From Negativicutes bacterium (GTDB taxonomy: Bacteria; Bacillota_C; Negativicutes; Sporomusales_B; JARLHX01), in assembly GCA_031292015.1 (NCBI GenBank), contig JARLHY010000085.1, positions 1-64,000 on the forward strand: 64,000 nt of DNA, read 5' to 3'. This document shows, piece after piece, positions 25,968-34,237 of the stretch; the stretch's first letter is position 1, and the number at the start of each line of letters is the position of its first letter. Made by a program: the position numbers and the translations under genes. The notes under the pieces were generated by a model, which worked only from the letters and a program-made list of their open reading frames with translations, was not told the origin of the DNA and made no database searches.

Positions 25968-26342
25968 TTATTTCTTTTGTTGTTGCTCCAGTTGTTGATT
26001 CCGCTGCTGCTGTTCTTCCTGTTGTTGTCTTTGTTGTAGCTCCCGCTGTTGCTGTTGCTGTTGCATCTCCTCATGCAATTGTTGTTCCTGCTGATGCTGC
26101 AACTGCTTTTGTTGATCCTGCGGTTGCTGCTCCTGCTGTTGTTGTTCCTGGTTTTGCTCCTGCTGATGTTTTTCTTGCTGTTGCTCCCGCAGTTGTTGAT
26201 CTTGTTGTTGCTCCCGCAGTTGTTGCTCCTGTTGTTGTTCATTGTTTATCGGCGCAGCTACGACTATGGATGCGCTTACTCCGTACTGCACCATACCCGC
26301 CAGCAGAGAATAAACAACAATTTTTTTTATCCTTTTATCCAT
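25968..26342 (-). CDS. Exported glutamine-rich protein, probably shortened by a nonsense codon
   Basis: 124 residues: signal peptide (KKIVVYSLLAGMVQYGVSASIVVAAP) closely matching those of the DRQ-repeat proteins, then more than 90 residues of nearly pure Gln with Glu, Leu, Arg and His. GGAGGTG precedes the ATG, and a sigma-54-type promoter lies at 26481-26496. The TAA stop (25968-25970) falls within a CAA/CAG tract, and the same frame continues for 49 codons to 25818 in the same style, including MENERHEQED, which resembles ENERHDRE of the relatives. One C-to-T change in a CAA codon would explain it. Function unknown. Confidence 0.65.
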   Translation of the reverse strand: MDKRIKKIVVYSLLAGMVQYGVSASIVVAAPINNEQQQEQQLREQQQDQQLREQQQEKHQQEQNQEQQQQEQQPQDQQKQLQHQQEQQLHEEMQQQQQQRELQQRQQQEEQQQRNQQLEQQQKK

Positions 26343-26480
26343 GAAACACCTCCATATTCCCTATTCAAAACGCATTTGTCTTTTTTTCTGCCCGCTTTTC
26401 CTGGTTTCACCGCCACAAAGAAATATTGTTTCGTCTTGGGAACCTCCTCCCGCATTAAAATCAGCTACTAGCTTTATTTA

Positions 26481-26496
26481 TGCAAGATATGTACCA
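26481..26496 (-). promoter_or_regulatory. Sigma-54-type promoter of the glutamine-rich protein gene
   Basis: Minus strand TGGTACATATCTTGCA; GG and GC 10 nt apart. It is divergent from 26718-26733. Confidence 0.65.
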
Positions 26497-26561
26497 AAGC
26501 CCTTAGCCACCCATAATCCAACCCTAGCAGGAAATGGCGAAAAATGATCAATGCCACCTGA

Positions 26562-26586
26562 ACGGTTTATGTGTTACGTAAACCGT
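26562..26586. promoter_or_regulatory. Palindrome 1 upstream of oleate hydratase
   Basis: ACGGTTTA (26562-26569) and TAAACCGT (26579-26586), perfect 8-bp arms, 9-nt spacer, between two divergent sigma-54-type promoters. Confidence 0.5.
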
Positions 26587-26593
26587 ATTTATC

Positions 26594-26620
26594 GTACCGG
26601 ATATGTCAATTTTCCGGTAC
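26594..26620. promoter_or_regulatory. Palindrome 2 upstream of oleate hydratase
   Basis: GTACCGGA (26594-26601) and TCCGGTAC (26613-26620), perfect 8-bp arms, 11-nt spacer, 97 nt upstream of the promoter at 26718. Placement fits an enhancer-binding site. Confidence 0.55.
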
Positions 26621-26717
26621 AGGTAATTGGGCTGCCCCAACCGGGAAGTGGTTCTTAATCCCGCATCTATCAATAAATCGCCGCTTCTTACTCTGTGTTA
26701 TACGAGAAATCCAGGCT

Positions 26718-26733
26718 TGGCACGTCTCTTGCA
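26718..26733 (+). promoter_or_regulatory. Sigma-54-type promoter of oleate hydratase
   Basis: TGGCACGTCTCTTGCA, full consensus, 38 nt ahead of the ATG at 26772. Confidence 0.85.
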
Positions 26734-26771
26734 CAACTAATGAAGTCAGTTATAAGTAAAAGGGGTGTTTT

Positions 26772-28358
26772 ATGATGAGAAAAGCAGTACAGGGAGTTTA
26801 CTTAGTCGGAGGCGGAATAGCCTCGCTCGCGGCTGCGGCCTTCCTTATTCGCGACGGAGATCTTCTGGGCCGTAACATCACAATCCTCGAAGAATCAGCC
26901 AAGCTCGGCGGCAGTCTCGATGCCGCCGGAACTCCTGAAGACGGCTACGTCATGCGCGGCGGCCGAATGATTGAGAGCAAATATCTATGCACCTATGATC
27001 TCTTTTCATCGATTCCTACGCTTGATGAGAGCAAGACGGTTACGCAGGAGATAATCGAGTGGAATGAGACGATGAAAACCGCTTCCCATTCGCGCCTCTT
27101 TCGGGGTGGGTGCAGGGTCGACGCTCCCCAGTTCGGGCTCAGCGAAAAACACATCTTGACTATTGAGCGTCTGGAACTTGAACCGGAGGGACTACTCGGA
27201 CGAAGCAGCATTTCGGATCAGTTCGATCCCGCATTTTTTCAAACAGACTTCTGGTTCATGTGGTGTACCACTTTTGCCTTCCAGCCCTGGCACAGCGCAA
27301 TTGAGTTTAAGCGTTATCTGGTGCGTTTCACTCATATGGTTTCAGGCTTCAACACACTCAGCGGAATTATGCGAACCGTTTACAACCAGTACGACTCGCT
27401 GGTGCGCCCTCTACAGAAATGGCTCGAAGAGCATGGCGTGAAGTTTGAGTTCAATACTCGCGTCACCGACCTTGCTTTCAGCCATGCCGCCGGTGGCTAC
27501 AATGTCGAAAGTATTCTTTGTGAGCAGGACGGCCATATAAACGTGCTAAAGGTAGGCGAGCAGGATAATGTACTCGTCACCTTGGGATCCATGACCGATG
27601 CTTCCAGTTTGGGCTCGATGGATTCGGCGCCAGTACTGAAGGGTAAATCCGCCAGCAATGCATGGGCTCTCTGGGAAAAAATCGCCTTAAGTCAGCCCCT
27701 GTTCGGTCGTCCCTCTAACTTCACCGAGCATATCAAGGAATCGAAATGGGTATCCTTCACCACGACTCTTCACGATCCGACCTTCTTTCACCTTATCAGG
27801 GATCTCACAGGCAATGTCCCGGGAGAGGGCGGCCTCATCACCTTTCCGGAGTCCAGTTGGTTAGCGTCGATCGTATTGCCTCACCAGCCCCATTTCATCG
27901 GGCAGCCGGCGGACGTATACGTCTTTTGGGGTTACGGTCTTTTCGTCGATAAGCCGGGCGACTTCGTGAAAAAACCTATGTCGGCATGCACCGGTCGGGA
28001 AATTATGACAGAGATCATGGGGCACCTGCGTATTGAGGCCGATGCCAATAAGATACTTAAAACCTGCACCTGCATTCCTTGCATGATGCCGCTCATCACC
28101 AGCCAGTTTCTGCGCCGGTCCAGCGGCGATCGTCCCCAGGTCGTACCAGAAGGCTCGAAGAACCTCGCCTTCATCGGACAATTCTGCGAGATCCCTGACG
28201 ACGTGGTGTTCACAGTGGAATATTCGGTCCGATCCGCGCAACTAGCAGTTTACTCGTTGCTGGGGCTAAGCCGCACGCCGCCAAGTGTATACAAAGGGCA
28301 TCACGACCCGCGCATCCTGCTCAAAGCCTTTCTGACGTTACACCACACAACCGCCTAG
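26772..28358 (+). CDS. ohyA: Oleate hydratase (MCRA family), Met-variant of the active-site motif
   Basis: 528 residues of the FAD-binding oleate hydratase (myosin-cross-reactive antigen) family, which adds water to cis-9 double bonds of free fatty acids to give 10-hydroxy acids. The dinucleotide motif VGGGIASLAAAAFL is at residues 12-25; the family segment GGSLDAAGTPEDGYVMRGGRM is at 46-66. In many characterised enzymes the last residue of this motif is the catalytic Glu (RGGRE); here it is M66. The chain is also shorter than the roughly 590-650 residues of the dimeric enzymes. An AAAAGGGGTG site precedes the ATG. It is the last unit of the sigma-54 cluster and may protect the membrane from unsaturated fatty acids (inference). 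Confidence 0.9.
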   Translation: MMRKAVQGVYLVGGGIASLAAAAFLIRDGDLLGRNITILEESAKLGGSLDAAGTPEDGYVMRGGRMIESKYLCTYDLFSSIPTLDESKTVTQEIIEWNETMKTASHSRLFRGGCRVDAPQFGLSEKHILTIERLELEPEGLLGRSSISDQFDPAFFQTDFWFMWCTTFAFQPWHSAIEFKRYLVRFTHMVSGFNTLSGIMRTVYNQYDSLVRPLQKWLEEHGVKFEFNTRVTDLAFSHAAGGYNVESILCEQDGHINVLKVGEQDNVLVTLGSMTDASSLGSMDSAPVLKGKSASNAWALWEKIALSQPLFGRPSNFTEHIKESKWVSFTTTLHDPTFFHLIRDLTGNVPGEGGLITFPESSWLASIVLPHQPHFIGQPADVYVFWGYGLFVDKPGDFVKKPMSACTGREIMTEIMGHLRIEADANKILKTCTCIPCMMPLITSQFLRRSSGDRPQVVPEGSKNLAFIGQFCEIPDDVVFTVEYSVRSAQLAVYSLLGLSRTPPSVYKGHHDPRILLKAFLTLHHTTA

Positions 28359-28523
28359 AAAGTCATGCTCCGTAACGCGAGGTTGAGCACGGTTAAGGGA
28401 CGTTGCCGGCGAGGGTAATCTTCCGCATCCCAAATTTGAATCATGGTATACGGTCTGCCAGGTAATACCCTCATGATAGATCGGTTTTATCATTGGCAGC
28501 GATCTTGGCATAAATGTTCAGTG

Positions 28524-28553
28524 AAAAAAGCGCCACTTGCTTGGCGCTTTTTT
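28524..28553 (+). terminator. Rho-independent terminator after ohyA
   Basis: AAAAAAGCGCCA / TGGCGCTTTTTT with a 6-nt loop; A-tract and T-tract make it usable in both directions. Confidence 0.85.
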
Positions 28554-28776
28554 GGGGTTTCAGTCTTTCATTCCGGGATTTATTGTGGCAATAAACGCGG
28601 GATTAATCGAAAGTTTATAATTTGCCAGCACTTAAAACGACAGGAGATGATCCTGCCGTTAACTTATAGACAAAGCGGGAAACGGGAGGGGAATTTCTCC
28701 GCTGCGCACAATATCTTTTCCGACAAAAAGAAGCCGTCGAAACTCTGTCAGTCTGGGGCCAGGGGCATTCAAACCC

Positions 28777-28806
28777 AAAGGACACCGCCGCCGGCGATGT
28801 CCTTTT
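28777..28806 (-). terminator. Hairpin downstream of pfkA
   Basis: AAAGGACA (28777-28784) pairs with TGTCCTTT (28798-28805) around a GC-rich inner part, 16 nt beyond the pfkA stop. Confidence 0.6.
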
Positions 28807-28821
28807 TGTTAAAAATACGGT

Positions 28822-29787
28822 TTAAAGTGACAGAACCCGGGCCAGCTCATACTGGTCACAGTCGATGCCCCGCTTGCCGGCGAAGGCTTCGCTATAGGGT
28901 ACGGTGGTGATGTCGCCTTTTTGCCAGGCCACCAGGCAGTTGAGTTCGTCGGCGAGAATGCAGTCGATGGCCTTGCCGCCCATCCGGCTGCCGATGATGT
29001 TGTCGGTGGCGGTGGGGCTGCCGCCGCGCTGGATGTAGCCAAGCACGGTGACGTGGGTGGCGTAGCCGGTCTTGGCAGCGATCTGGGCGGCGACGTCATA
29101 GCCTTTGCCGGCGCCCTCGGCGACGATGACGATGCTGGACTGCTTGCCGCGCTGGTGACCCTGACGGAGAACATAGCAGACTTCCTCGATGGACATCGGC
29201 ACTTCCGGCACCAGGATGAGCTCGGCACCGCCCGCCAGCCCGGCGGCCAGCGCCAGTTGGCCCGAATGCCGCCCCATGACCTCGATGATGGCCACCCGTT
29301 CGTGGGAGGCGGCGGTGTCGCGGATTTTGCTGGCGGCGTCGAGGATACTGTTCAGGGCGGTGTCAAAGCCGAGGGTATACTCGGTGCCGGCCATGTCGTT
29401 GTCGATGGTGGCCGGAATGACAATGGTGCTTACACCGGCCTCAGCCAGTTTCTGGGCCCCGGCCATCGACCCGTCGCCGCCGATGACCACCACTGCCTCC
29501 AGTTTGTGTTTTTCGATCTGCCGCAGGGCGGCGGAAAACCCTTCCTCGGTCTTGAAAGCTTCACTTCTGGCGGTCTTGAGGACGGTACCGCCCTGGTTGA
29601 TAATTCCGCCCACCGTGCTCAGCTGCATCGGCAGGAAGTCGCCGCTTATCAGACCCTGATAACCCCGTAGCACCCCCAAAACCTCGAAACCGTGATAGAG
29701 CCCCTTACGGGTGACGGCGCGAATCACGGCGTTCATGCCGGGAGCGTCGCCACCGCTGGTCAGTATCGCGAACTTTTCCATCGACAT
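28822..29787 (-). CDS. pfkA: ATP-dependent 6-phosphofructokinase
   Basis: 321 residues, the normal bacterial length. It phosphorylates fructose 6-phosphate to the 1,6-bisphosphate with ATP, the committed step of glycolysis. Motifs: ILTSGGDAPGMNAVIRA (8-24), VVIGGDGSMAGA (about 98-109), PATIDNDMAGTE with the catalytic Asp, and MGRHSGQLAL. GGDGS fits an ATP-dependent enzyme rather than the pyrophosphate type (GGDDT). The open frame extends to 30051, but the ATG at 29787 has GGAGGAGAGG. It appears to be a single-gene unit divergent from the binding-protein gene at 30094. Confidence 0.96.
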   Translation of the reverse strand: MSMEKFAILTSGGDAPGMNAVIRAVTRKGLYHGFEVLGVLRGYQGLISGDFLPMQLSTVGGIINQGGTVLKTARSEAFKTEEGFSAALRQIEKHKLEAVVVIGGDGSMAGAQKLAEAGVSTIVIPATIDNDMAGTEYTLGFDTALNSILDAASKIRDTAASHERVAIIEVMGRHSGQLALAAGLAGGAELILVPEVPMSIEEVCYVLRQGHQRGKQSSIVIVAEGAGKGYDVAAQIAAKTGYATHVTVLGYIQRGGSPTATDNIIGSRMGGKAIDCILADELNCLVAWQKGDITTVPYSEAFAGKRGIDCDQYELARVLSL

Positions 29788-30093
29788 CGGCTGTACCTCT
29801 CCTCCTGTTCCTGATCGGAACCGGTCATTATTATGAGTATGAATGTTATTTCGACATAACCGGAAATTCACCCTGCCGCCGGCGTTATTTCCAGGGAAGA
29901 TCAGGCCTGGCAAAAATCCGGCGCCAGCATAATCGCGTCCGGCCAAGCCGGGCGAAACAGTCGACCGGTTTTGGGACAGCCTATTATCGAAAGACGGATA
30001 AAGCGAATTACGATTTTTTTCCTTCAGGACAAAAGGTATTCCTGGCAGCACGTGGAATTTTTATTTGTTAATCTTTATGAAAGGATGTTTTCT
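29788..30093. other. Divergent intergenic region, pfkA / binding protein
   Basis: Must carry promoters for both directions. I found no clear -35/-10 pair, operator or RNA structure here. Confidence 0.4.
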
Positions 30094-30963
30094 TTGCATC
30101 GTATCGGAATCTTGCAACTGACCCAGCATCTTGATGACGCCGTGCAGGGTTTCAAGGCGGGGTTTTCTGCCTGCGGCCCGGAGGTGGCATTCGAATACCG
30201 CTGCGCCGACGGCAACGCCGCCCTGCTGCCCGGCCTGGCCGGCGAGCTGGAAAGCCTGGGCGTTGAGCTGATTTTTGCCTGTTCCACCCCTGCGGCGAAA
30301 GCGGCCATGGCCCTCGCGGCCGATATTCCGGTGGTGTTCACTCCGGTGTTCGATCCGGTGGGATCCGGCTTGGTGGCGACACTGGACAAGCCGGGCGGAA
30401 AGGTCACCGGGATGGCGGGGATGGTACCCGCCCCGGCCAAGGTGGCCTTTATCCGCCAGCTCCTGCCTGCGGCGAAAACCATTGCTGTGCTCTATCACAG
30501 CGCCGATCCCAATTCTTTGCTGGAGGCCGGTCATTTTTCGGCTGCGGCTGAAGACCAGTTCCAGGTTCTCCCCTTACCGGTGGACCGGCCGCAGGACTTG
30601 TCGCTGCTGGGGGAACGGCTGACCGCATCCATGGACGCGCTGTTTTTGCCTATCGGGAAAATCGTCGAGGAGAATTTCGCCACTGTGGCCTATTACGCCG
30701 ACCTTGCGGCAATACCGGTCATCGCCTCAAGCGGCGCCAACGTTCCGGCCGGGGCGCTGGGTGCGCTGGTCGCCGACCACTATAAACTCGGCCTGGCCTG
30801 CGCCGCCCAGGCGGCAAGAATTCTGGCAGGCGCCGACCCGGGAGCGATAGCGGTGGGTTCGGTGGACAGGCCCGACATTCTGTTGAACCGTTTCGCGGCC
30901 GGCAATCTGGACATCGAGTTTTCAGCCGCCCTGGCCGCCGCCGCCAAAGAAATTTTCGAATAA
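30094..30963 (+). CDS. ABC-type substrate-binding-like protein without signal peptide
   Basis: About 289 residues of the ABC_sub_bind type (TrpX/YqjG-like two-lobe binding fold): RIGILQLTQHLDDAVQGFKAGF at the start, PVVFTPVFDPVGSGLV mid-way, and PVIASSGANVPAGALGALVADHYKLG. Family members are normally lipoproteins; this one lacks a signal peptide or lipobox and no permease follows. The TTG at 30094 has GAAAGGA at good spacing; an ATG at 30085 abuts that site. It is followed after 18 nt by the U32 peptidase gene. It may be a cytoplasmic sensor derived from a transporter; the ligand is unknown. Confidence 0.7.
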   Translation: MHRIGILQLTQHLDDAVQGFKAGFSACGPEVAFEYRCADGNAALLPGLAGELESLGVELIFACSTPAAKAAMALAADIPVVFTPVFDPVGSGLVATLDKPGGKVTGMAGMVPAPAKVAFIRQLLPAAKTIAVLYHSADPNSLLEAGHFSAAAEDQFQVLPLPVDRPQDLSLLGERLTASMDALFLPIGKIVEENFATVAYYADLAAIPVIASSGANVPAGALGALVADHYKLGLACAAQAARILAGADPGAIAVGSVDRPDILLNRFAAGNLDIEFSAALAAAAKEIFE

Positions 30964-30981
30964 ATTAGGAGATGAAGCTCT

Positions 30982-32934
30982 TTGTTGTTGTCTCGCCAAT
31001 CCGTCGAACTGCTGGCACCCGCCGGCAACTGGGACTCGCTGGAGGCCGCCGTGGCCGCCGGAGCCGACGCCGTCTATCTTGGCGGCAAACGCTTCAATAT
31101 GCGGCTGCACCGCAGCGACGCCAATTTTGATGATGAAAAGCTGGCCCGGGCCTGCGAGTACACTCACGCCCATGGGGTGAAGCTGTACATCACCGTGAAC
31201 AATCTGATCAGCCAGCAGGAGCTGCCGGCCCTGCGCGATTACCTGAAACTGCTCGCCGCCATCAAGCCGGATTCCCTGCTTGTCCAGGATCTGGCCATGC
31301 TCCAGCTTGTCCGGCAGCTGGGAATCACCATCCCGCTGCACGCCTCGGTGATGATGAACATCCACAGCGAGGAGGCGGTGCGGACGCTCCAGGAATACGG
31401 CGTCACCAGGGTTGTCTTCAACCGGGAGATGTCGCTGGAGTCGTTGGCCCTGGTCCGGGAACGCACCGGCATTGAGCTGGAATATTTCGTCCATGGCGAT
31501 ATGTGCATCGCCCAGAGCGGTCAATGCCTCCATTCAGGGGTAGTGTTCGGCCAGAGTTCCAACCGGGGCCGCTGCCTCAAGCCCTGCCGCTGGCCTTATG
31601 AGTTTGTCGCCGGCGGGACCGGCCGTACTTTCGCCGATCCCGGTCCGCTCAAGCTGGCAATGAACGATATGTGCCTCTACCGGCATCTGCCCCAGCTTAT
31701 CCAGTCGGGGGTGTCCTCCTTCAAGCTGGAGGGACGGATGCGCACCGCCGATTTCGTCGGCCGGATGGTAAGCATATACCGCCGGGCCATCGACCGTTAT
31801 ATCGCCGATCCCAGCGGCTACACCCCCGACGAGACCGACTGGCAGAGCCTGCAGGAAAATCGGGCCCGCGACTTCACCACCTGTTACGCCTTCGGTAATC
31901 CCGGAGCCGGCGCGGTGGGTTTCAGCGGGGCACGCGAACCAAGGTCCTTCAGCCAGGCGGTAAAGGAAGCCGGCATGGCCGCTCCGGCCGCGCTGAAACT
32001 CAAACCAGAGCGTACCCCGGCAAAACCGGTTTCGCCCCGCCTGACGGTCAGGGTGGCGGACCTTCCGTCCCTGCAGGCGGCCTATGAAGGCGGCGCAGAT
32101 ATAGCCTATGTCGGCGGCGAGGCCTTCAAACCGGCCCGCGCCTGGACCCTGGAGCAGATCGCCACCGCCATCGAACTGGCCAAGCGGCAAAAAAAAGCCC
32201 TGGTGGTTACAACCCCCAGGATCACTACCTTGCGGGAATGCGGCGAACTGGAGCAGCTTTTTACGGCTCTGGCCAAACTTCAGCCCCAGGGGGTCATGGT
32301 CAGCAATATCGGTGCACTGCGGCTGGCCCGCCGCTTTGGCAGCCTGCCGGTGCACAGCGACTTTTCCTTCAGCCTGTTCAACTCCGCCGCGGCCGGCTGG
32401 CTGCAAAGCCATGGGGTGGTGAAGGCCACCGTCTCGCTGGAGGCGTCCGGGGAACAGCTTCTCGACCTGGCGGCAGAAAGTCCGCTGCCGCTGGAGGTTA
32501 TCATCCACGGTCCGCTGGAAGCGATGGTGATGGACTACTGCCTGCCCAAGGCTCTGGCGGCCGATGAGACGGCGGCCGGGCTGTGCGGCGACATTTGCGG
32601 CGACGGCGAGTACGCCCTGCGGGACAGCGCCAACCAGCTGCATCCGGTGAAGATCGACCAATACTGCCGCAATCATGTCCTGCTGACCAACGACTTGTGC
32701 CTGCTGCCCCACCTGGCGGCCCTGTACGCCGGCGGTATCAGCCATTACCGGATCGAAGGGCAGCACTACTCTGCAGCGCTCGTCGGTGAGGTCACCGCAG
32801 TCTATCGGCGGGAGCTGGACAGACTGGCCGGCGGGTCAGGGACAGACTTCGACCCGGCCCTGCTGACGGCGCTGGCGGCCGGCTCGCCGCGGGAACTGGG
32901 TATCGGCGCGTATCGCTACCGCGCGTCGCGCTAG
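30982..32934 (+). CDS. U32 family peptidase-like protein (RlhA/YegQ type)
   Basis: 650 residues with a TTG start after AGGAG. The N-terminal U32 core begins VELLAPAGNWDSLEAAVAAG and carries the conserved cysteine cluster GQCLHSGVVFGQSSNRGRC-LKPCR (about residues 180-205); a second related half follows from about 350. U32 proteins such as RlhA and YegQ act in RNA hydroxylation (23S rRNA C2501, tRNA uridine) with prephenate-derived cofactors, while others were described as collagenases; substrate is not clear here. The gene sits 18 nt after the binding-protein gene and 18 nt before the aminotransferase, so the three form an operon. Confidence 0.88.
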   Translation: MLLSRQSVELLAPAGNWDSLEAAVAAGADAVYLGGKRFNMRLHRSDANFDDEKLARACEYTHAHGVKLYITVNNLISQQELPALRDYLKLLAAIKPDSLLVQDLAMLQLVRQLGITIPLHASVMMNIHSEEAVRTLQEYGVTRVVFNREMSLESLALVRERTGIELEYFVHGDMCIAQSGQCLHSGVVFGQSSNRGRCLKPCRWPYEFVAGGTGRTFADPGPLKLAMNDMCLYRHLPQLIQSGVSSFKLEGRMRTADFVGRMVSIYRRAIDRYIADPSGYTPDETDWQSLQENRARDFTTCYAFGNPGAGAVGFSGAREPRSFSQAVKEAGMAAPAALKLKPERTPAKPVSPRLTVRVADLPSLQAAYEGGADIAYVGGEAFKPARAWTLEQIATAIELAKRQKKALVVTTPRITTLRECGELEQLFTALAKLQPQGVMVSNIGALRLARRFGSLPVHSDFSFSLFNSAAAGWLQSHGVVKATVSLEASGEQLLDLAAESPLPLEVIIHGPLEAMVMDYCLPKALAADETAAGLCGDICGDGEYALRDSANQLHPVKIDQYCRNHVLLTNDLCLLPHLAALYAGGISHYRIEGQHYSAALVGEVTAVYRRELDRLAGGSGTDFDPALLTALAAGSPRELGIGAYRYRASR

Positions 32935-32952
32935 GAAGAGGGGAAATAAAAG

Positions 32953-34233
32953 ATGTATATCGGTCCGGAGGAAATCCTGCGCAAGAAGCGTGAATATCTG
33001 ATTCCCTGCCTGTATCATTTTTACAGCAAACCGATGCAGCTGGTCCGCGGTGATATGCAGTATGTCTGGGATCATAGCGGCAAACGCTACCTGGACTGCT
33101 TCGCCGGAGTCTCGGTGATCAACTGCGGTCACTGTCATCCGGAAATTACCAAGGCGGTGGTCGAACAGGTCACCACCCTGCAGCATGTCTGCAACATCTA
33201 CCTGACAGAGAACATGGTCAACCTGGCCGAACGCCTGGCCGCCATCGCCCCCGGCCGGCTGCAGCAGTCGTTTTTCTGCGCCAGCGGCAGCGAGGCCAAC
33301 GAAGGCGCGGCCCTGCTGGCCTCTATTTACAGCGGCCATTCCGAGTTTCTCAGCCTGCGCCACGGTCTCCACGGCCGCACCAAGCTGACCATGAGCCTTA
33401 CCGGACTCAGCATGTGGCGGACCGACACCAATCCGGTCGGCGGCATCAGCTTTGCCCCCACCCCCTACTGCTACCGCTGCCCGATGGGCAAGCGGCATCC
33501 GGAATGTGACCTGGCCTGTGCCAACGAAATCGAAACGGTGATCAATACGGCGACCTCGGGCCGGGTGGCGGCGCTGTTCGCCGAACCCATCCAGGGCAAC
33601 GGCGGTATCATCACCCCGCCAGCCGGTTATTTCAAGCGGGTCAGAGATATCCTCGACAAGTACGGCATCCTGCTGATCGTCGACGAGGTCCAGACAGGCT
33701 TTGGCCGCAGCGGCAAAATGTTCGCCATCGAGCACTACGGCGTCGAACCGGATATTATGACTGTGGCCAAAGCCCTGGCCAACGGCACGCCGGTGGGTGC
33801 CTTCATCACCAGGCCGGAAATCGCCGCCAAGTACACCCGCCCCGGCGCCTCGACCCTGGGCGGTAACCCGGTTACCTCTGCAGCTGCGCTGGCTACGCTG
33901 GAGGTTCTCGCCAAGTACGACCTGCCGGCGAAAGCGGCAGAACTCGGCGCCTATCTCAGGGGAGGTCTTGAGAATCTCCAGCAGCGGCATCCGATCATCG
34001 GCGATGTCCGCGGCCTGGGGCTGATGCTGGGGGTGGAGCTTGTCCTGCCGGACAAGGACCCGGCGGTCAGTCAGGTCGATCAGGTGCTGGAAAAGATGAA
34101 AGACCGGGGCTTCTTGGTGGGGAAAAATGGCCTCCACCGCAATGTCCTGGCCTTTCAGCCGCCGCTGGTCATAACAATGCAGGATATCGACGCCCTGCTG
34201 TCCAACCTGGATGATGTCCTGGCTTCCCTGTAA
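32953..34233 (+). CDS. Class III PLP-dependent aminotransferase
   Basis: 426 residues of the aspartate aminotransferase superfamily, class III (ornithine/AGXT2-like). Visible: FCASGSEANEGAALLA (PLP phosphate region, about 113-128), LIVDEVQTGFGRSGKMFA with the PLP-ring Asp, and the Schiff-base Lys in MTVAKALANGTPVGAF near 276. Between them CYRCPMGKRHPECDLAC holds a cysteine-rich insert also found in AGXT2-like enzymes. It probably transfers an omega- or alpha-amino group, for example with alanine/glyoxylate or beta-amino acids; the exact substrate cannot be assigned. GAGGGG precedes the ATG. It is last in the operon starting at 30094. Confidence 0.88.
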   Translation: MYIGPEEILRKKREYLIPCLYHFYSKPMQLVRGDMQYVWDHSGKRYLDCFAGVSVINCGHCHPEITKAVVEQVTTLQHVCNIYLTENMVNLAERLAAIAPGRLQQSFFCASGSEANEGAALLASIYSGHSEFLSLRHGLHGRTKLTMSLTGLSMWRTDTNPVGGISFAPTPYCYRCPMGKRHPECDLACANEIETVINTATSGRVAALFAEPIQGNGGIITPPAGYFKRVRDILDKYGILLIVDEVQTGFGRSGKMFAIEHYGVEPDIMTVAKALANGTPVGAFITRPEIAAKYTRPGASTLGGNPVTSAAALATLEVLAKYDLPAKAAELGAYLRGGLENLQQRHPIIGDVRGLGLMLGVELVLPDKDPAVSQVDQVLEKMKDRGFLVGKNGLHRNVLAFQPPLVITMQDIDALLSNLDDVLASL

Positions 34234-34237
34234 ATTC

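Larger units (their letters stand above)
28359..28821. other. Intergenic region between ohyA and pfkA
   Basis: No gene supported. It contains two good hairpins, 28524-28553 and 28777-28805, listed separately. Confidence 0.5.

Noticed and set aside
26000..26240. Repetitive tract considered as a CRISPR or tandem repeat array
   Set aside because: The repetition is codon-level CAA/CAG in a glutamine-rich protein; no regular repeat-spacer structure.
25859..26471. Plus-strand hydrophobic Leu/Val/Ala-rich frames opposite the Gln-rich gene
   Set aside because: They are antisense readings of CAA/CAG tracts. The minus-strand frame has the signal peptide, ribosome site and promoter.
31534..32766. Minus-strand frame within the U32 gene
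   Set aside because: Shadow of a conserved gene; low-complexity product without motifs.
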